Position numbers and translations under genes: made by a program
Shown: piece after piece, positions 8,872 to 16,787 of the stretch
How positions within the stretch are numbered: position 1 is the stretch's first letter
Layout of the letters: the number at the start of each line of letters is the position of its first letter
Assembly: GCA_029863525.1 (NCBI GenBank)
Contig: JAOTVL010000020.1
Coordinates: 1-36,955 of the forward strand
Reading direction: 5' to 3'
DNA: 36,955 nt
Source: Gemmatimonadota bacterium
Lineage (GTDB): Bacteria > Gemmatimonadota > Gemmatimonadetes > Longimicrobiales > Gaopeijiaceae
Notes under the pieces: generated by a model
What the model saw: the letters and a program-made list of their open reading frames with translations, nothing else
Told to the model about the DNA's origin: nothing
Databases searched by the model: none

Positions 8872-11238
8872 TCAGTTCGCGCTCAGTCCGGCGCGGGCTT
8901 CAGCAAGGTAGGCGCCTACGACTGCCGCGTCCCCGAGTTCCCAAAGCCCAACGGACTGCTCATACGCAAAACGGGCGCCCTCACGATCTCCCGCGCGCTC
9001 CAGAAGACCCCCGAGTCTCAACGCCGCGAGGGGCGTATAGAATCCGACCCACGTTCCATAGACGAACGATTGGTAGAGCGAAGTCGCCCTCTCCTGCGCT
9101 CCGCGTTCGTCCAACAGCGCCGCTAGTCGGAATCTGATGGCGGGCTCGGGGAACCACTCGCCACCGAGCGGATCGTGGATGGTCCAAAGCGCATATGCCT
9201 GCTCCGCGAGCCTCAGCGCCTCACCCGGGTCTCCCCGACGTTCCGCCAGGCGGCTCCCGATGTCGGCCGCCAGCGCCGCGCCCCAGTCCGTGGGAATGCC
9301 TTCCTTCGGGCTGGCGGAGAACTCCGCACGGTACGCCTCGGCCAGGACCGTATCCCCGCGGGCCGCATTCCAGGCGCCGACCGCCCACGCCGCCGCCCAC
9401 GGCTCCTCGCGACTGCTCAGATACGCCAGAACCGAGTCGGCCGGAACGAAGCGCCGGAGGTCGTCACTCCCGGATCTTGCCATCTCCGCGTCGCCGACAC
9501 CGATGAGCTCGGCAGCCACCAGCCGGCGCAAGACGGTCCGTCGGAGGTGGTCGTCCGTGCCCGAAGGACTCAGAAGCGCGTCTATCTCCGATAGTCGACC
9601 GCTCGCCAGGAGGAGTTGAAACACACTGCCCTGGCCCAACGTGCGGTGTCTCACCTGTGCGCTCTCTTCCATGAGCGCACGGCTCCATGCGAGCGCTCTC
9701 CGCGGCGCGATCGACCGGACACGTCGAACCACGTGAATCGCGACGGTGAGCGACTCATCGAGGTTCGCCTCGATGACGTCGGAAACGCGCTCGTCCGGGG
9801 CGGTGACCAACTCCAGCGCCACCCGCGACCCGATCGTCAAGGGGCTTTGGGGCCCGATGGAGTTCATTCTCGAGACCAAGCTGCCCGCCAGCTCGAAGTC
9901 GCGGTCACGGAGCGCATGCCCCATGCGCAACTCCAGGGTCGGGAGGTTGGCCGGGTCGAGCGCCAAGACCCTGTCGAGCGCGTCGCGCGCATCGGCCCGA
10001 CCGTAGCCGACCTGCCATCCGTAGGACGATATCGCGAACGCGAGGAGGAGGCGCGCGCCGATGTCGTCGGGATCGAAGTCCAGAATCCGTTCGAGATTTT
10101 GGATCGCGTCTGGCCCGTTCGTCTCGTCGAGTGCGAGCGACGCGGCCACGCTCAATCGTCCCCGCTCGGTCAGTCGATCCTTGAAGCGGTCCGCCCGTTG
10201 GACGATCTCGCGCACGCCGACCATCGGGTCTCCGGCCATCCGGAGTCTCCAGGATCGGATGCGGAAGTGTGCGAGATGAGCGAGGGCGAACGTGCTGTCG
10301 GCCGCGACGGCGGCCTCGATCTCGCGCTCCGCTTCGACGAAGTCCCCTCGCCGCATGTACCGCATCGCCTCGAGGTAGCTCTGTAGGGCGAATGGCTCCG
10401 AGGTCGCCAACCGGTCGATTCTCGAAACCTCGGGCGCGGCCGTCCCGTCCCAGAGCTCGGCGCTCAACTCGACGATGAGCCGATCGACGAGGACGCTCAG
10501 GCTGTCGACGGCCGAGGACACGCGGACCGCGGCCAACTCCTCCCCGGACGACCCGTCATGGATGCGGACGTTCACGTCCAAAGCGCGTCCCGCAACCACC
10601 GCGGTGCCCGAGAGATATCTCGAGACCCCGAAGCGACGACTCATCTCGAGCAGACGGTCGTCCCCCGCCCTCATCGAGGGGACGAATCCGGCCTCGACGA
10701 CGGGGGACCAGAATGCGCCCGGATCGAGCACATCGAGACCTGGGATGCCGTCCAATCCCACCACGAGGAGCTCCGCGATCCCTTCTCCGTACGCGGCCCC
10801 GTCCAGGGACACCGTGGAAAGGGGGAAGATCGCGATGCGCGCATCCGTCTCAGGTCCCGCCCGCGAAGGCGGACCCCAACGCAGCCATCCCAGAAACCCG
10901 GACGCCGCGACGACCGACGCGAGCACCAAGCCCGCCACGAGCCGCCGCGCCCTCGACTCGTCGAGCCAATCATGCACTCCCGGAGGAAGACCGATCCCGG
11001 CTTCGTCACGTCGTAGATCGAACATCCACGCCAGCGCGAGCGCCACCGGGAAGAGGACGATCGATCCGGCGACCACGACGGTGAGCACGATGTCGGGCAT
11101 CCCGAGCGCGGGCACCGCGATCTCTGCGACCTGCCACACGATGAATGCGGCGAACGCGTAGTACGCGCCTACACGGTAGACCCGACGCCGCTTCAGCTCG
11201 GCGAAGAAGCCCTCGAGGCCATCGCGCTGGTCACTCAC
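8872..11238 (-). CDS. Membrane-anchored TolB/FlgO-like TPR protein
   Basis: 788 residues. The N-terminus (FFAELKRRRVYRVGAYYAFA) leads into three predicted membrane helices at about residues 24-44, 49-72 and 98-119. After that comes a FlgO/TolB-like region containing ARIAIFPLSTVSLDGAAYGEGIAE and RYLSGTAVVAG, then a long series of helical TPR-type repeats (for example EAEREIEAAVAADSTFALAHLA). This arrangement is common in Gemmatimonadota and related phyla, where it often follows a kinase, cyclase or winged-helix domain; here no catalytic or DNA-binding domain precedes it. A scaffold or sensor role is a guess. GTG 11238 is supported by GGAGG at 11244-11248, five bases upstream. It is separated from the upstream DUF1854 gene by strong hairpins, so it is probably transcribed separately. 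Confidence 0.75.
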   Translation of the reverse strand: MSDQRDGLEGFFAELKRRRVYRVGAYYAFAAFIVWQVAEIAVPALGMPDIVLTVVVAGSIVLFPVALALAWMFDLRRDEAGIGLPPGVHDWLDESRARRLVAGLVLASVVAASGFLGWLRWGPPSRAGPETDARIAIFPLSTVSLDGAAYGEGIAELLVVGLDGIPGLDVLDPGAFWSPVVEAGFVPSMRAGDDRLLEMSRRFGVSRYLSGTAVVAGRALDVNVRIHDGSSGEELAAVRVSSAVDSLSVLVDRLIVELSAELWDGTAAPEVSRIDRLATSEPFALQSYLEAMRYMRRGDFVEAEREIEAAVAADSTFALAHLAHFRIRSWRLRMAGDPMVGVREIVQRADRFKDRLTERGRLSVAASLALDETNGPDAIQNLERILDFDPDDIGARLLLAFAISSYGWQVGYGRADARDALDRVLALDPANLPTLELRMGHALRDRDFELAGSLVSRMNSIGPQSPLTIGSRVALELVTAPDERVSDVIEANLDESLTVAIHVVRRVRSIAPRRALAWSRALMEESAQVRHRTLGQGSVFQLLLASGRLSEIDALLSPSGTDDHLRRTVLRRLVAAELIGVGDAEMARSGSDDLRRFVPADSVLAYLSSREEPWAAAWAVGAWNAARGDTVLAEAYRAEFSASPKEGIPTDWGAALAADIGSRLAERRGDPGEALRLAEQAYALWTIHDPLGGEWFPEPAIRFRLAALLDERGAQERATSLYQSFVYGTWVGFYTPLAALRLGGLLERAGDREGARFAYEQSVGLWELGDAAVVGAYLAEARAGLSAN

Positions 11239-11330
11239 CCATTCCTCCGCGCCAACTCGGCCAAAGCGGAAGGCCGACTCTCGTTGAGCCTACCAAGCCG
11301 GGGAAGCGCCGGCAAGCGCGCCCGGCACCC

Positions 11331-11369
11331 GGCCCCCTCCGGTGCACGAGCTCGCCACCGGAGGGGGCC
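11331..11369 (-). terminator. Perfect 14-bp GC-rich stem-loop without U tract
   Basis: GGCCCCCTCCGGTG (11331-11344) is the exact reverse complement of 11356-11369, with an 11-base loop. It lies between the DUF1854 stop and the TPR gene start. It is strong enough to stop or pause polymerase or to protect an mRNA end, but neither strand shows a run of U after it, so it may be a Rho-dependent or processed end. Confidence 0.5.
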
Positions 11370-11379
11370 GAAGGCCCAA

Positions 11380-11430
11380 CCCGGACTCCCGTCGCAAAGC
11401 GCCCCCAAAAGGGCTACACGGGAGCCCGGG
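11380..11430 (-). terminator. Stem-loop just after the DUF1854 stop codon
   Basis: CCCGGACTCCCGT (11380-11392) pairs with 11418-11430 over 13 positions, 12 by Watson-Crick and one by mismatch or wobble. A smaller GCCC/GGGC hairpin (11401-11414) sits inside. It begins five bases after the DUF1854 stop and probably marks the 3' end of the exporter operon, although no U tract follows. Confidence 0.5.
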
Positions 11431-11435
11431 CCCGG

Positions 11436-11921
11436 TCAGTCGACGAAGGCCCAGAGCCACCTCCGGCTCTTTTCGTCCATCGCTTCCGGATCGGCGACGT
11501 GATACAGATCCCCCGCCACATCCCGGATGACGATACCTCCTCCTGGCACGTCCGTGGGCCAATCGTCGAGCCGGGTCTGGAAGCTGCGCGTACCCTGCCG
11601 GGTTTCGACCTCCCACGTCCGGATCTCGACCTCCTCGTCCACGTCGAGGATGCGGGTCACCTCGAGCACGAAGCCGGCCTCCGCAACCGCGCCCTCGAGC
11701 ACTCGACGCGATGCGACGTCCAGTTCGTCGAGCGCGGGAACGAGAGCGAACTCCTCGTGATCGTCATCGCGAAGCGAAAGGAACCGCCCCGGCTCCGACC
11801 ACGGGAAGCACCGGTGCACCCGTACAGCCCGCTCTTCGCCGTTGACGCAGGCCCAGAGCTGCCCGTCATCGCGCCGTTCCAGATTGACTTTCTTCACCGG
11901 TTTTCTCGCGTGTGTCACCAT
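11436..11921 (-). CDS. DUF1854 protein partnered with the ABC exporter
   Basis: 161-residue soluble protein with no signal or membrane segment. It has the DUF1854 pattern: ERRDDGQLWACVNGEERAV, then RCFPWSEPGRFLSLRD, EEFALVPALDELD, and the C-terminal TDVPGGGIVIRDVAGDLYHV ending MDEKSRRWLWAFVD. In other bacteria this family is encoded beside a distinctive ABC transporter, in some cases near cyanophycin genes; no cyanophycin gene is seen here. ATG 11921 is four bases after the exporter stop (11926), with GGAGGGG inside the exporter's last codons serving as ribosome binding site, so translation is probably coupled. An earlier in-frame ATG at 11999 would overlap the exporter by 74 bases and lacks support. 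Its biochemical role is unknown; a regulatory or substrate-related partner of the exporter is inferred from the constant pairing. Confidence 0.82.
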   Translation of the reverse strand: MVTHARKPVKKVNLERRDDGQLWACVNGEERAVRVHRCFPWSEPGRFLSLRDDDHEEFALVPALDELDVASRRVLEGAVAEAGFVLEVTRILDVDEEVEIRTWEVETRQGTRSFQTRLDDWPTDVPGGGIVIRDVAGDLYHVADPEAMDEKSRRWLWAFVD

Positions 11922-11925
11922 GACG

Positions 11926-14208
11926 TCACCCCTCCACCAGTTCCATTTGCAGTCCATGAAGCCGAGCGTACAGCCCGTCCGGCTTCGCGAGCAATTCATC
12001 GTGCGTCCCCACCTCGGCGAGACGCCCGTCTTTCATCACGAAGAGCCTCGCCGCCGCATGCAGCGTCGAAAGCCGGTGCGCAATGGCGAATACCGTCCGG
12101 CCCGCGACCAGTCGATTCATCGCCTCTTGAATCTTTCTCTCCGTCTCAGTGTCGACCGCGGAGGTCGCTTCGTCGAGAATCAAGATCCTCGGGTCGTGCA
12201 GGATCGCGCGGGCGATCGAGACCCGCTGCCGCTCCCCTCCCGAGAGGTTCTGGCCCCGCTCCCCCACGATCGTGTCGTAGCCTTGCGGCAGCCTCACGAT
12301 GAAGTCGTGCGCGTTGGCCGCTTTCGCGGCTTCGATCACCCGCTCAGGCGAGGCCTCCGGGTGGCCGTAGCGGATGTTCTCCGTCACCGAGCCGTGGAAC
12401 AGATACGACTCCTGGAGCACGATCCCGATCTGCCTGCGATAATGCCCGGTGTCCAGATCGCGCAGGTCCACTCCGTCGACGGTCACCCGACCCGCCGTCA
12501 CGTCGTAGAAGCGCGCAATGAGGTTCGTAACCGTCGTCTTTCCGCCACCCGACGGACCTACGAGCCCGATCATCTCTCCCGGCTCGACCTCGAACGACAC
12601 GCCCTTCAGCACCTGGTGCACGCCGTCGTAGCCGAAGCTCACGTCCTCGAACGCCACGCGGCCCACGACCGGATCGAGCCGCACGGACTCGGGTCGGTCG
12701 ATGATCTCGGGCTCGGTGTCGAGCACCTCGAACACGCGGTGCGCCGATGTCGTGGCGCGCTGCACCGTACGGGCCATCTGACCGATGATCTCGATGGGCC
12801 CGATGAACATCGTCGTGTACAGCAGAAAGGAAACGAACGTCCCGGCCGACAGCGTCGGCTCCGCGTCCACCCCTCCCAGCAGCCTCGGCATGGCGAACGC
12901 CCACACCCCGACGGTCGTTCCGTGCACGGCCAACATCAGCGCCGGCCAAAACGCGGTCCACGATTGATGAATCCGGTTGAACTCGTCCGTCACGTCCACG
13001 TTGCGTTGGTTGAACCGTTCGGTCTCTCTCTCCTCCTGATTGAAGGCCTTCACCACGCGCATACCGGGGATCGTGTCCGAGAGCACATCCGTGACCCTCG
13101 ACCACTTTCTCCACGCGCGGATGAAGAACCGGTTCATGTGTTCTCCATGCTTGTATATGGCCCAGCAGAAAGCCGGTACCGGCAGCACCATCACCAGTCC
13201 GAGCTTCCAGTCGAGACTGAGCAGAACGGCACTCAAGCCAGTCAGCATCACCGCCGACAACGACACGTCGACGACTCCGAAGGCGAGGAAGTCCCACAGC
13301 CTGTCGGTATCCGAGCTCACCCGCGTGATCAGGCTACCCGTCTTCTTCCTCGAGTAGAAGCCGAGCGAGAGCCTCTGCAGGTGCTCGTACAACTCGGTCC
13401 GTAGGTCTCGCGCGACCCATTCGCCGAGGACGGCCATGTAGCGAAGCCGGACGAGCGCAGACAGCTGACGGACGAGGTAGACGATCGCCATCGCGGCAAC
13501 CGCGATCCAGGCGATCCACGCACCGTCCTCGACGGCCATCGTGCCGTCCTGGACCGGCTTGACTACCGAGTCGATCAGGTAACCGGCGAGGTACGGCGGC
13601 ACCAAGCTGACGGCCGTGATGAGCGTCGCTGCCACGAATCCGACGACTACCTGCCTCCGGTACCGGCCGAGGTACCCGAGCAAACGCCACAACACGGCAC
13701 GTGAGTTGCCCGCGACCAGCGCCTGGGCCTCCCGTATCGGCGCGGCCACACTCGCAGCATACTCGTCGTCGGCGTCCGTTGCCGGAACGTGCCCGCCCTC
13801 GAGGTCCTGTTCGAGGACGAAGCGCACGTTCTCCACGGCCCGTCGCTGCCGATGCGTGTAGCGCACCATTGCGAGCGCCGGCTCGTCCGGCGCCCCCAGA
13901 AGAGTGAGCGTGCTGCCCGACAGTCCGGGTGCCTCACGCACCGCTTCCAAGCGCCCTCGGTCGAAGGTGTCCACGACCCAGGAGCCGTCCGATTGTCGGG
14001 CCACCGCGACGTGTGCTTCACCGAGCGCGATCCACGCCTCGGTCAGACGCATCCCTGCGTCGAGGTCGACCAGAGCATAGAGTTGAACCGGGCGGCCGCC
14101 CCACGCGCCCTCGATCGCCGCGCGGACGTCACCGGGCAGCCGGACCGGCTGGTCCGTGTACCGCTCGATGATCCGCCGGTCGATCGTTTGTTGAGTCTCG
14201 TTGTCCAT
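11926..14208 (-). CDS. ABC exporter (fused membrane and ATPase domains) with extra N-terminal domain
   Basis: 760 residues, type IV exporter half-transporter expected to work as a dimer in the inner membrane. Residues 1 to about 145 form an additional beta-rich domain (DVRAAIEGAWGGRPVQLYAL, MVRYTHRQRRAVENVRFVLE) absent from ordinary exporters of about 600 residues. A six-helix membrane domain follows (about 160-450), then the ATPase: Walker A GPSGGGKTT with Lys 557, LSGGERQRVSIARA at 655, Walker B ILILDEATSAVD with Glu 680, and switch His 711. The pairing with DUF1854 places it in the subfamily sometimes called cyanophycin-associated; the substrate is unknown. ATG 14208 is chosen over ATG 14256 because GAGAG lies just upstream and the upper ATG falls inside the terminator's U tract. 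An attenuator-like leader precedes it. Confidence 0.9.
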   Translation of the reverse strand: MDNETQQTIDRRIIERYTDQPVRLPGDVRAAIEGAWGGRPVQLYALVDLDAGMRLTEAWIALGEAHVAVARQSDGSWVVDTFDRGRLEAVREAPGLSGSTLTLLGAPDEPALAMVRYTHRQRRAVENVRFVLEQDLEGGHVPATDADDEYAASVAAPIREAQALVAGNSRAVLWRLLGYLGRYRRQVVVGFVAATLITAVSLVPPYLAGYLIDSVVKPVQDGTMAVEDGAWIAWIAVAAMAIVYLVRQLSALVRLRYMAVLGEWVARDLRTELYEHLQRLSLGFYSRKKTGSLITRVSSDTDRLWDFLAFGVVDVSLSAVMLTGLSAVLLSLDWKLGLVMVLPVPAFCWAIYKHGEHMNRFFIRAWRKWSRVTDVLSDTIPGMRVVKAFNQEERETERFNQRNVDVTDEFNRIHQSWTAFWPALMLAVHGTTVGVWAFAMPRLLGGVDAEPTLSAGTFVSFLLYTTMFIGPIEIIGQMARTVQRATTSAHRVFEVLDTEPEIIDRPESVRLDPVVGRVAFEDVSFGYDGVHQVLKGVSFEVEPGEMIGLVGPSGGGKTTVTNLIARFYDVTAGRVTVDGVDLRDLDTGHYRRQIGIVLQESYLFHGSVTENIRYGHPEASPERVIEAAKAANAHDFIVRLPQGYDTIVGERGQNLSGGERQRVSIARAILHDPRILILDEATSAVDTETERKIQEAMNRLVAGRTVFAIAHRLSTLHAAARLFVMKDGRLAEVGTHDELLAKPDGLYARLHGLQMELVEG

Positions 14209-14254
14209 GGTTCTCTCGAAGTGTTTCGGGCCCACAGGCCCGACTCGTGGGAAC

Positions 14255-14300
14255 AAAAAAATCCGGGCTTCCCTGACCGCGTGGGGCGGCGGAAGACCGG
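14255..14300 (-). terminator. Rho-independent terminator upstream of the ABC exporter
   Basis: In the minus-strand transcript CCGGUCUUCC (14300-14291) pairs with GGAAGCCCGG (14272-14263), nine pairs and one mismatch. An inner CCGC/GCGG stem lies at 14289-14286 and 14280-14277, and seven U residues follow at 14261-14255. It sits 47 bases before the exporter's ATG and after the leader ORF, in the position of an attenuator. Confidence 0.75.
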
Positions 14301-14352
14301 ATACTCTGCCTCTACTGTGGTTCTAGTTAATTCAGGTATCAGCCTCCCGCCG
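14287..14352 (-). promoter_or_regulatory. Antiterminator pairing overlapping the leader ORF end and the terminator
   Basis: In the minus-strand RNA, CGGCGGGAGGCUG (14352-14340, codons 42-46 of the leader ORF) can pair with CGGUCUUCCGCCG (14299-14287, the ascending terminator arm) over 13 consecutive positions, ten Watson-Crick and three G-U. The two structures exclude each other. A ribosome finishing the leader ORF would cover the first strand and allow termination; one halted upstream of it would leave it free and let transcription reach the exporter. The pairing is seen in the sequence; the mechanism is inferred. Confidence 0.55.
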
Positions 14353-14475
14353 ATCGGACGTCGGCGCCTGGACCCACCGGCTGGAGAGGTACGACGCACA
14401 CGCGCGTACCCGTGCCGGACCCGCCATGAAGGCGGCCGGGCCGGAGCCGGTTGCGTGAATGAGGAGTCGTCGCAT
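14332..14475 (-). CDS. 47-codon leader ORF of the ABC exporter
   Basis: Short ORF starting MRRLLIHATG, with ACASYLSSRWVQAP in the middle and ending RREADT. Its ATG at 14475 is preceded by GAGGA (14484-14488) eight bases upstream. That ribosome binding site lies in or next to the loop of a small hairpin, CTCTCG/CGAGAG (14476-14493). The stop codon is 31 bases before the first arm of the terminator. The peptide has no signal sequence or known domain, so its role is more likely in being translated than in the product. The Arg- and Ser-rich stretch with Tyr 29 and Trp 34 lies where a stalled ribosome would expose the antiterminator strand. An alternative reading in the overlapping frame (14339-14569) lacks a ribosome binding site. 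Confidence 0.5.
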   Translation of the reverse strand: MRRLLIHATGSGPAAFMAGPARVRACASYLSSRWVQAPTSDRREADT

Positions 14476-14541
14476 CTCTCGTGTCCTCGAGAGTTCTCGA
14501 TGCGGGGAACACGCCTTGGATGCGCGTTCCCGTCGCTAGTA

Positions 14542-14569
14542 GTAATACATACGGGTCGGGGGGCGTCAA
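14542..14569 (-). promoter_or_regulatory. Candidate sigma-70-type promoter for the leader and exporter
   Basis: Minus-strand TTGACG (14569-14564), a 16-base spacer and TATTAC (14547-14542) sit in one of the few AT-rich patches of the window. Transcription would begin near 14535, about 60 bases before the leader ORF and about 330 before the exporter. The -35 box matches five of six consensus bases and the -10 box four. Confidence 0.45.
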
Positions 14570-14596
14570 GTTTCTATCGGCTCGGTAGGAGGGGCA

Positions 14597-14950
14597 GTGC
14601 AGCCAGGCGGCAGCGGCCAGCGCAAATCAGCCAGGATCGATTCGGGCGTCGAAGTGGCGACGGCGGTCGAGCACGAGGACGCGCTCGACGCCGCTCGACG
14701 CGCCTCGCGTCGACGCCTTCTCCGAGCGGCCACCGTGACACTCCTCTCACCCGTCACGGTGATCGCCGAGGTGCCTCTCTCATGGATCCTGATCGACACA
14801 TGGCAACTCAACGCACTCATGCTCGGAGCGGCGGGGCTGAGTCTCGGTCTGTGGAGCCATTGGTGGATGGCACGACGCACGATTCGCGTGCTGACTCGAG
14901 GTGGTGCCGCCGAGTCGACGCGGCCCGAACCACGATCGCCTGAAGCGTGA
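14597..14950 (+). CDS. Small two-helix membrane protein of unknown function
   Basis: 117 residues. A charged N-terminal third (EHEDALDAARRASRRRLLRA) is followed by two hydrophobic segments, roughly residues 45-65 (VTLLSPVTVIAEVPLSWILI) and 70-90 (LNALMLGAAGLSLGLWSHWW), and an Arg-rich tail that would stay in the cytoplasm. I do not recognise the family. GTG 14597 is chosen because AGGAGGGG (14587-14594) lies directly upstream; no ATG fits better. It is divergent from the exporter leader, and the two share about 30 bases of control region around 14540-14590. The glycosyltransferase pair follows after 127 bases, so a shared transcript is possible but not shown. Confidence 0.6.
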   Translation: MQPGGSGQRKSARIDSGVEVATAVEHEDALDAARRASRRRLLRAATVTLLSPVTVIAEVPLSWILIDTWQLNALMLGAAGLSLGLWSHWWMARRTIRVLTRGGAAESTRPEPRSPEA

Positions 14951-14963
14951 CCTGGCGGTCACG
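14946..14963 (+). other. Short hairpin overlapping the small membrane gene's stop
   Basis: CGTGACC (14946-14952) and GGTCACG (14957-14963) form a perfect 7-bp stem with a four-base loop, and the stop codon lies in the first arm. There is no U tract, so it is a weak terminator or RNA-end candidate. The rest of the gap to 15077 shows nothing further. Confidence 0.35.
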
Positions 14964-15077
14964 GTGATCCTCGGATCTCGCGCCGCGAGCGGGGTGTGGC
15001 GGACCACCTGACATCAGCCCTGCCGGTCGACGCGTGAGATCCTTGGTCCTCGACGGCGGCCGCGGCATCTTGCCGGC

Positions 15078-16772
15078 ATGAATTCGCCGCCCGTCGAGGA
15101 CGCTATCGAGCGCAATGGCCGGATCGTCGCCCTGGTCCTCGTCGTGGTCGGCTTCGCGCTCCGAGCTCGTGGGCTCTCCGAATACTGGCTGAACGCCGAC
15201 GAGGGGATCTACTACTCCACGCTGACGTGGTCGTCCTTCGGCGCCTTCTGGTCCGAGGTGCTCGCCAACGCGCACCCGCCGGGGTTCTATCTGCTTCTCC
15301 GGACGCTGGGATACGTGACCTGGGACTTCGTTTGGCTGCGCGCTGCATCCGCCATTTTCGGGGCCGCCGCGATTTGGATCTTCTGGCTCGTCGGGCGTGA
15401 GCTCGGCGGGGGTGGCCGTAGGGGAGTCGCCACCGGCTTGGCGACGGCCACGCTGGTGGCGCTGAACCCGAACGCCATCGTGCTGTCTCAGGTGATCCGT
15501 CCCTACGCGCTTCTCGTGCTGCTTCTCTCCACCGCGCTCCTCTGCCTCCTGCGCTATCGTGCCAAGCCCGAGAGGACGACGCTGGTCGCATACTCGCTGA
15601 TCTCGACCCTGGGGGTGGCGTCTCACTACAGCGCGGCGCTCGCGCTCGCAGCCTTCTCGGCGCTGATCGGAGTGGACCTTCTCGGCCGCAGATTCAAGGG
15701 CCGCGAGGCCTCGGAGCTGATCGCGGCGCACGCGGTGCCCTGTCTCGTCTTCGCGGGGCTGTATCTCCTCCACGGGCGAGGCGCCCTCGGCAGTGATCTC
15801 ATGCAAAGCGCCATACGACCGGGTGGTTGGCTCAGCGGTTGGCTCGTCGACTCCCCGCTACACGCCTGGCACAACTTCGTCGCGTACCAGGACTTCAATC
15901 TCCCCTCCTCGTTTCGCGCGAGCGCGGCCATCTTGTGGTTGATCGCCATCGGCTGGGCTTTCACGGTGCGCGAGCCCGCGATCGCGGTCCTTTCCTCGGT
16001 CGCCATCGGGGTCGCCGTCGGCGCCTCGGCGCTGGAGGTCTATCCTTTCGGAGAGGGTCGCCACAACGCGTGGCTGTCGGTGTTCACGATCCCGGCCCTC
16101 GGGTGGCTGCTCGGCCGCCTGGCGACTGCCACCCGCCCGCAGGCGTGGATGGGGGCGGCGATGCTCGTGGGGCTCCTCGGGGGCGCGGGCCCTTTGGAGC
16201 GGTTGGTGGGTCCTCCGGACAGACCGTCGACGGCGGTCGAATCGTCCGCCACGGGAGATCGAACCGTCGATCGATCGGAGACGGCGCCCCTCGAGGAGCG
16301 CCTCATTCGCCGCGCGGACATCGCGCCGCTGATACTGGAAACACTCGATCCGGAAGAAGGGCCCCCGGTCATCTTGATGACCGAGCAGACCTTCAACGTG
16401 CTCATGCCGCTCTACCCACGCGAAAAGGGCGGTCTGGTCTTCTCGCAAGACTCGACGTTCATGCACTTCCCCTACGGAGACCGCGAGATCGTGGTCGCCC
16501 GGACCTGGGATTGGGCAAGCGTCGCGGATCTCGTGTCCCGGCTCGGTCGGGTCGCCGCCCACCTTCCCGAGGGTCGATGGGACGGAGTCTCCCCCGTGGT
16601 GGTGCTCGCCGGGGGATGGGGCTCCGAGATCCTCCCGATGTTCACGCGATTCGCTCAGGACGAGGTTGCTTCCCACATCTTCGTCGCCCCAGGGTTCGAT
16701 CCGGACGGTACCGTGTTGGTTCGCCTCGCGTCCGCGGTGATCGATCCGGTCGCGCTGTCCGCGCTTCGATGA
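15078..16772 (+). CDS. ArnT/PMT-like membrane glycosyltransferase, tandem copy 1
   Basis: 564 residues with about ten predicted membrane helices and a soluble C-terminal portion from about residue 400. The first outer loop carries EYWLNADEGIYYSTLTW, with Asp 41-Glu 42 where PMT/ArnT-family (GT-C fold) enzymes have their catalytic acidic pair, and HPPGFYLLLRTLGY follows. Such enzymes move a sugar from a polyprenyl-phosphate carrier to a lipid or protein on the outer face of the membrane; donor and acceptor are unknown here. The C-terminal domain (RRADIAPLILETLDPEEGP, VVVLAGGWGSEI) is shared with the next gene. ATG 15078 is the only good start before the first helix; no clear ribosome binding site is seen. 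The next gene, 15 bases on, is a paralogue. Confidence 0.78.
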   Translation: MNSPPVEDAIERNGRIVALVLVVVGFALRARGLSEYWLNADEGIYYSTLTWSSFGAFWSEVLANAHPPGFYLLLRTLGYVTWDFVWLRAASAIFGAAAIWIFWLVGRELGGGGRRGVATGLATATLVALNPNAIVLSQVIRPYALLVLLLSTALLCLLRYRAKPERTTLVAYSLISTLGVASHYSAALALAAFSALIGVDLLGRRFKGREASELIAAHAVPCLVFAGLYLLHGRGALGSDLMQSAIRPGGWLSGWLVDSPLHAWHNFVAYQDFNLPSSFRASAAILWLIAIGWAFTVREPAIAVLSSVAIGVAVGASALEVYPFGEGRHNAWLSVFTIPALGWLLGRLATATRPQAWMGAAMLVGLLGGAGPLERLVGPPDRPSTAVESSATGDRTVDRSETAPLEERLIRRADIAPLILETLDPEEGPPVILMTEQTFNVLMPLYPREKGGLVFSQDSTFMHFPYGDREIVVARTWDWASVADLVSRLGRVAAHLPEGRWDGVSPVVVLAGGWGSEILPMFTRFAQDEVASHIFVAPGFDPDGTVLVRLASAVIDPVALSALR

Positions 16773-16787
16773 TTCGGTCCTGACCCT

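Noticed and set aside
9616..10386. Plus-strand open frame of 256 codons inside the TPR gene
   Set aside because: It is antisense to a well-supported gene and shows charged, repetitive composition without any motif.
14339..14569. Longer minus-strand frame of 76 codons over the attenuator region
   Set aside because: It has no ribosome binding site and its start overlaps the presumed -35 box; the 47-codon frame at 14332-14475 fits the promoter and ribosome binding site better.
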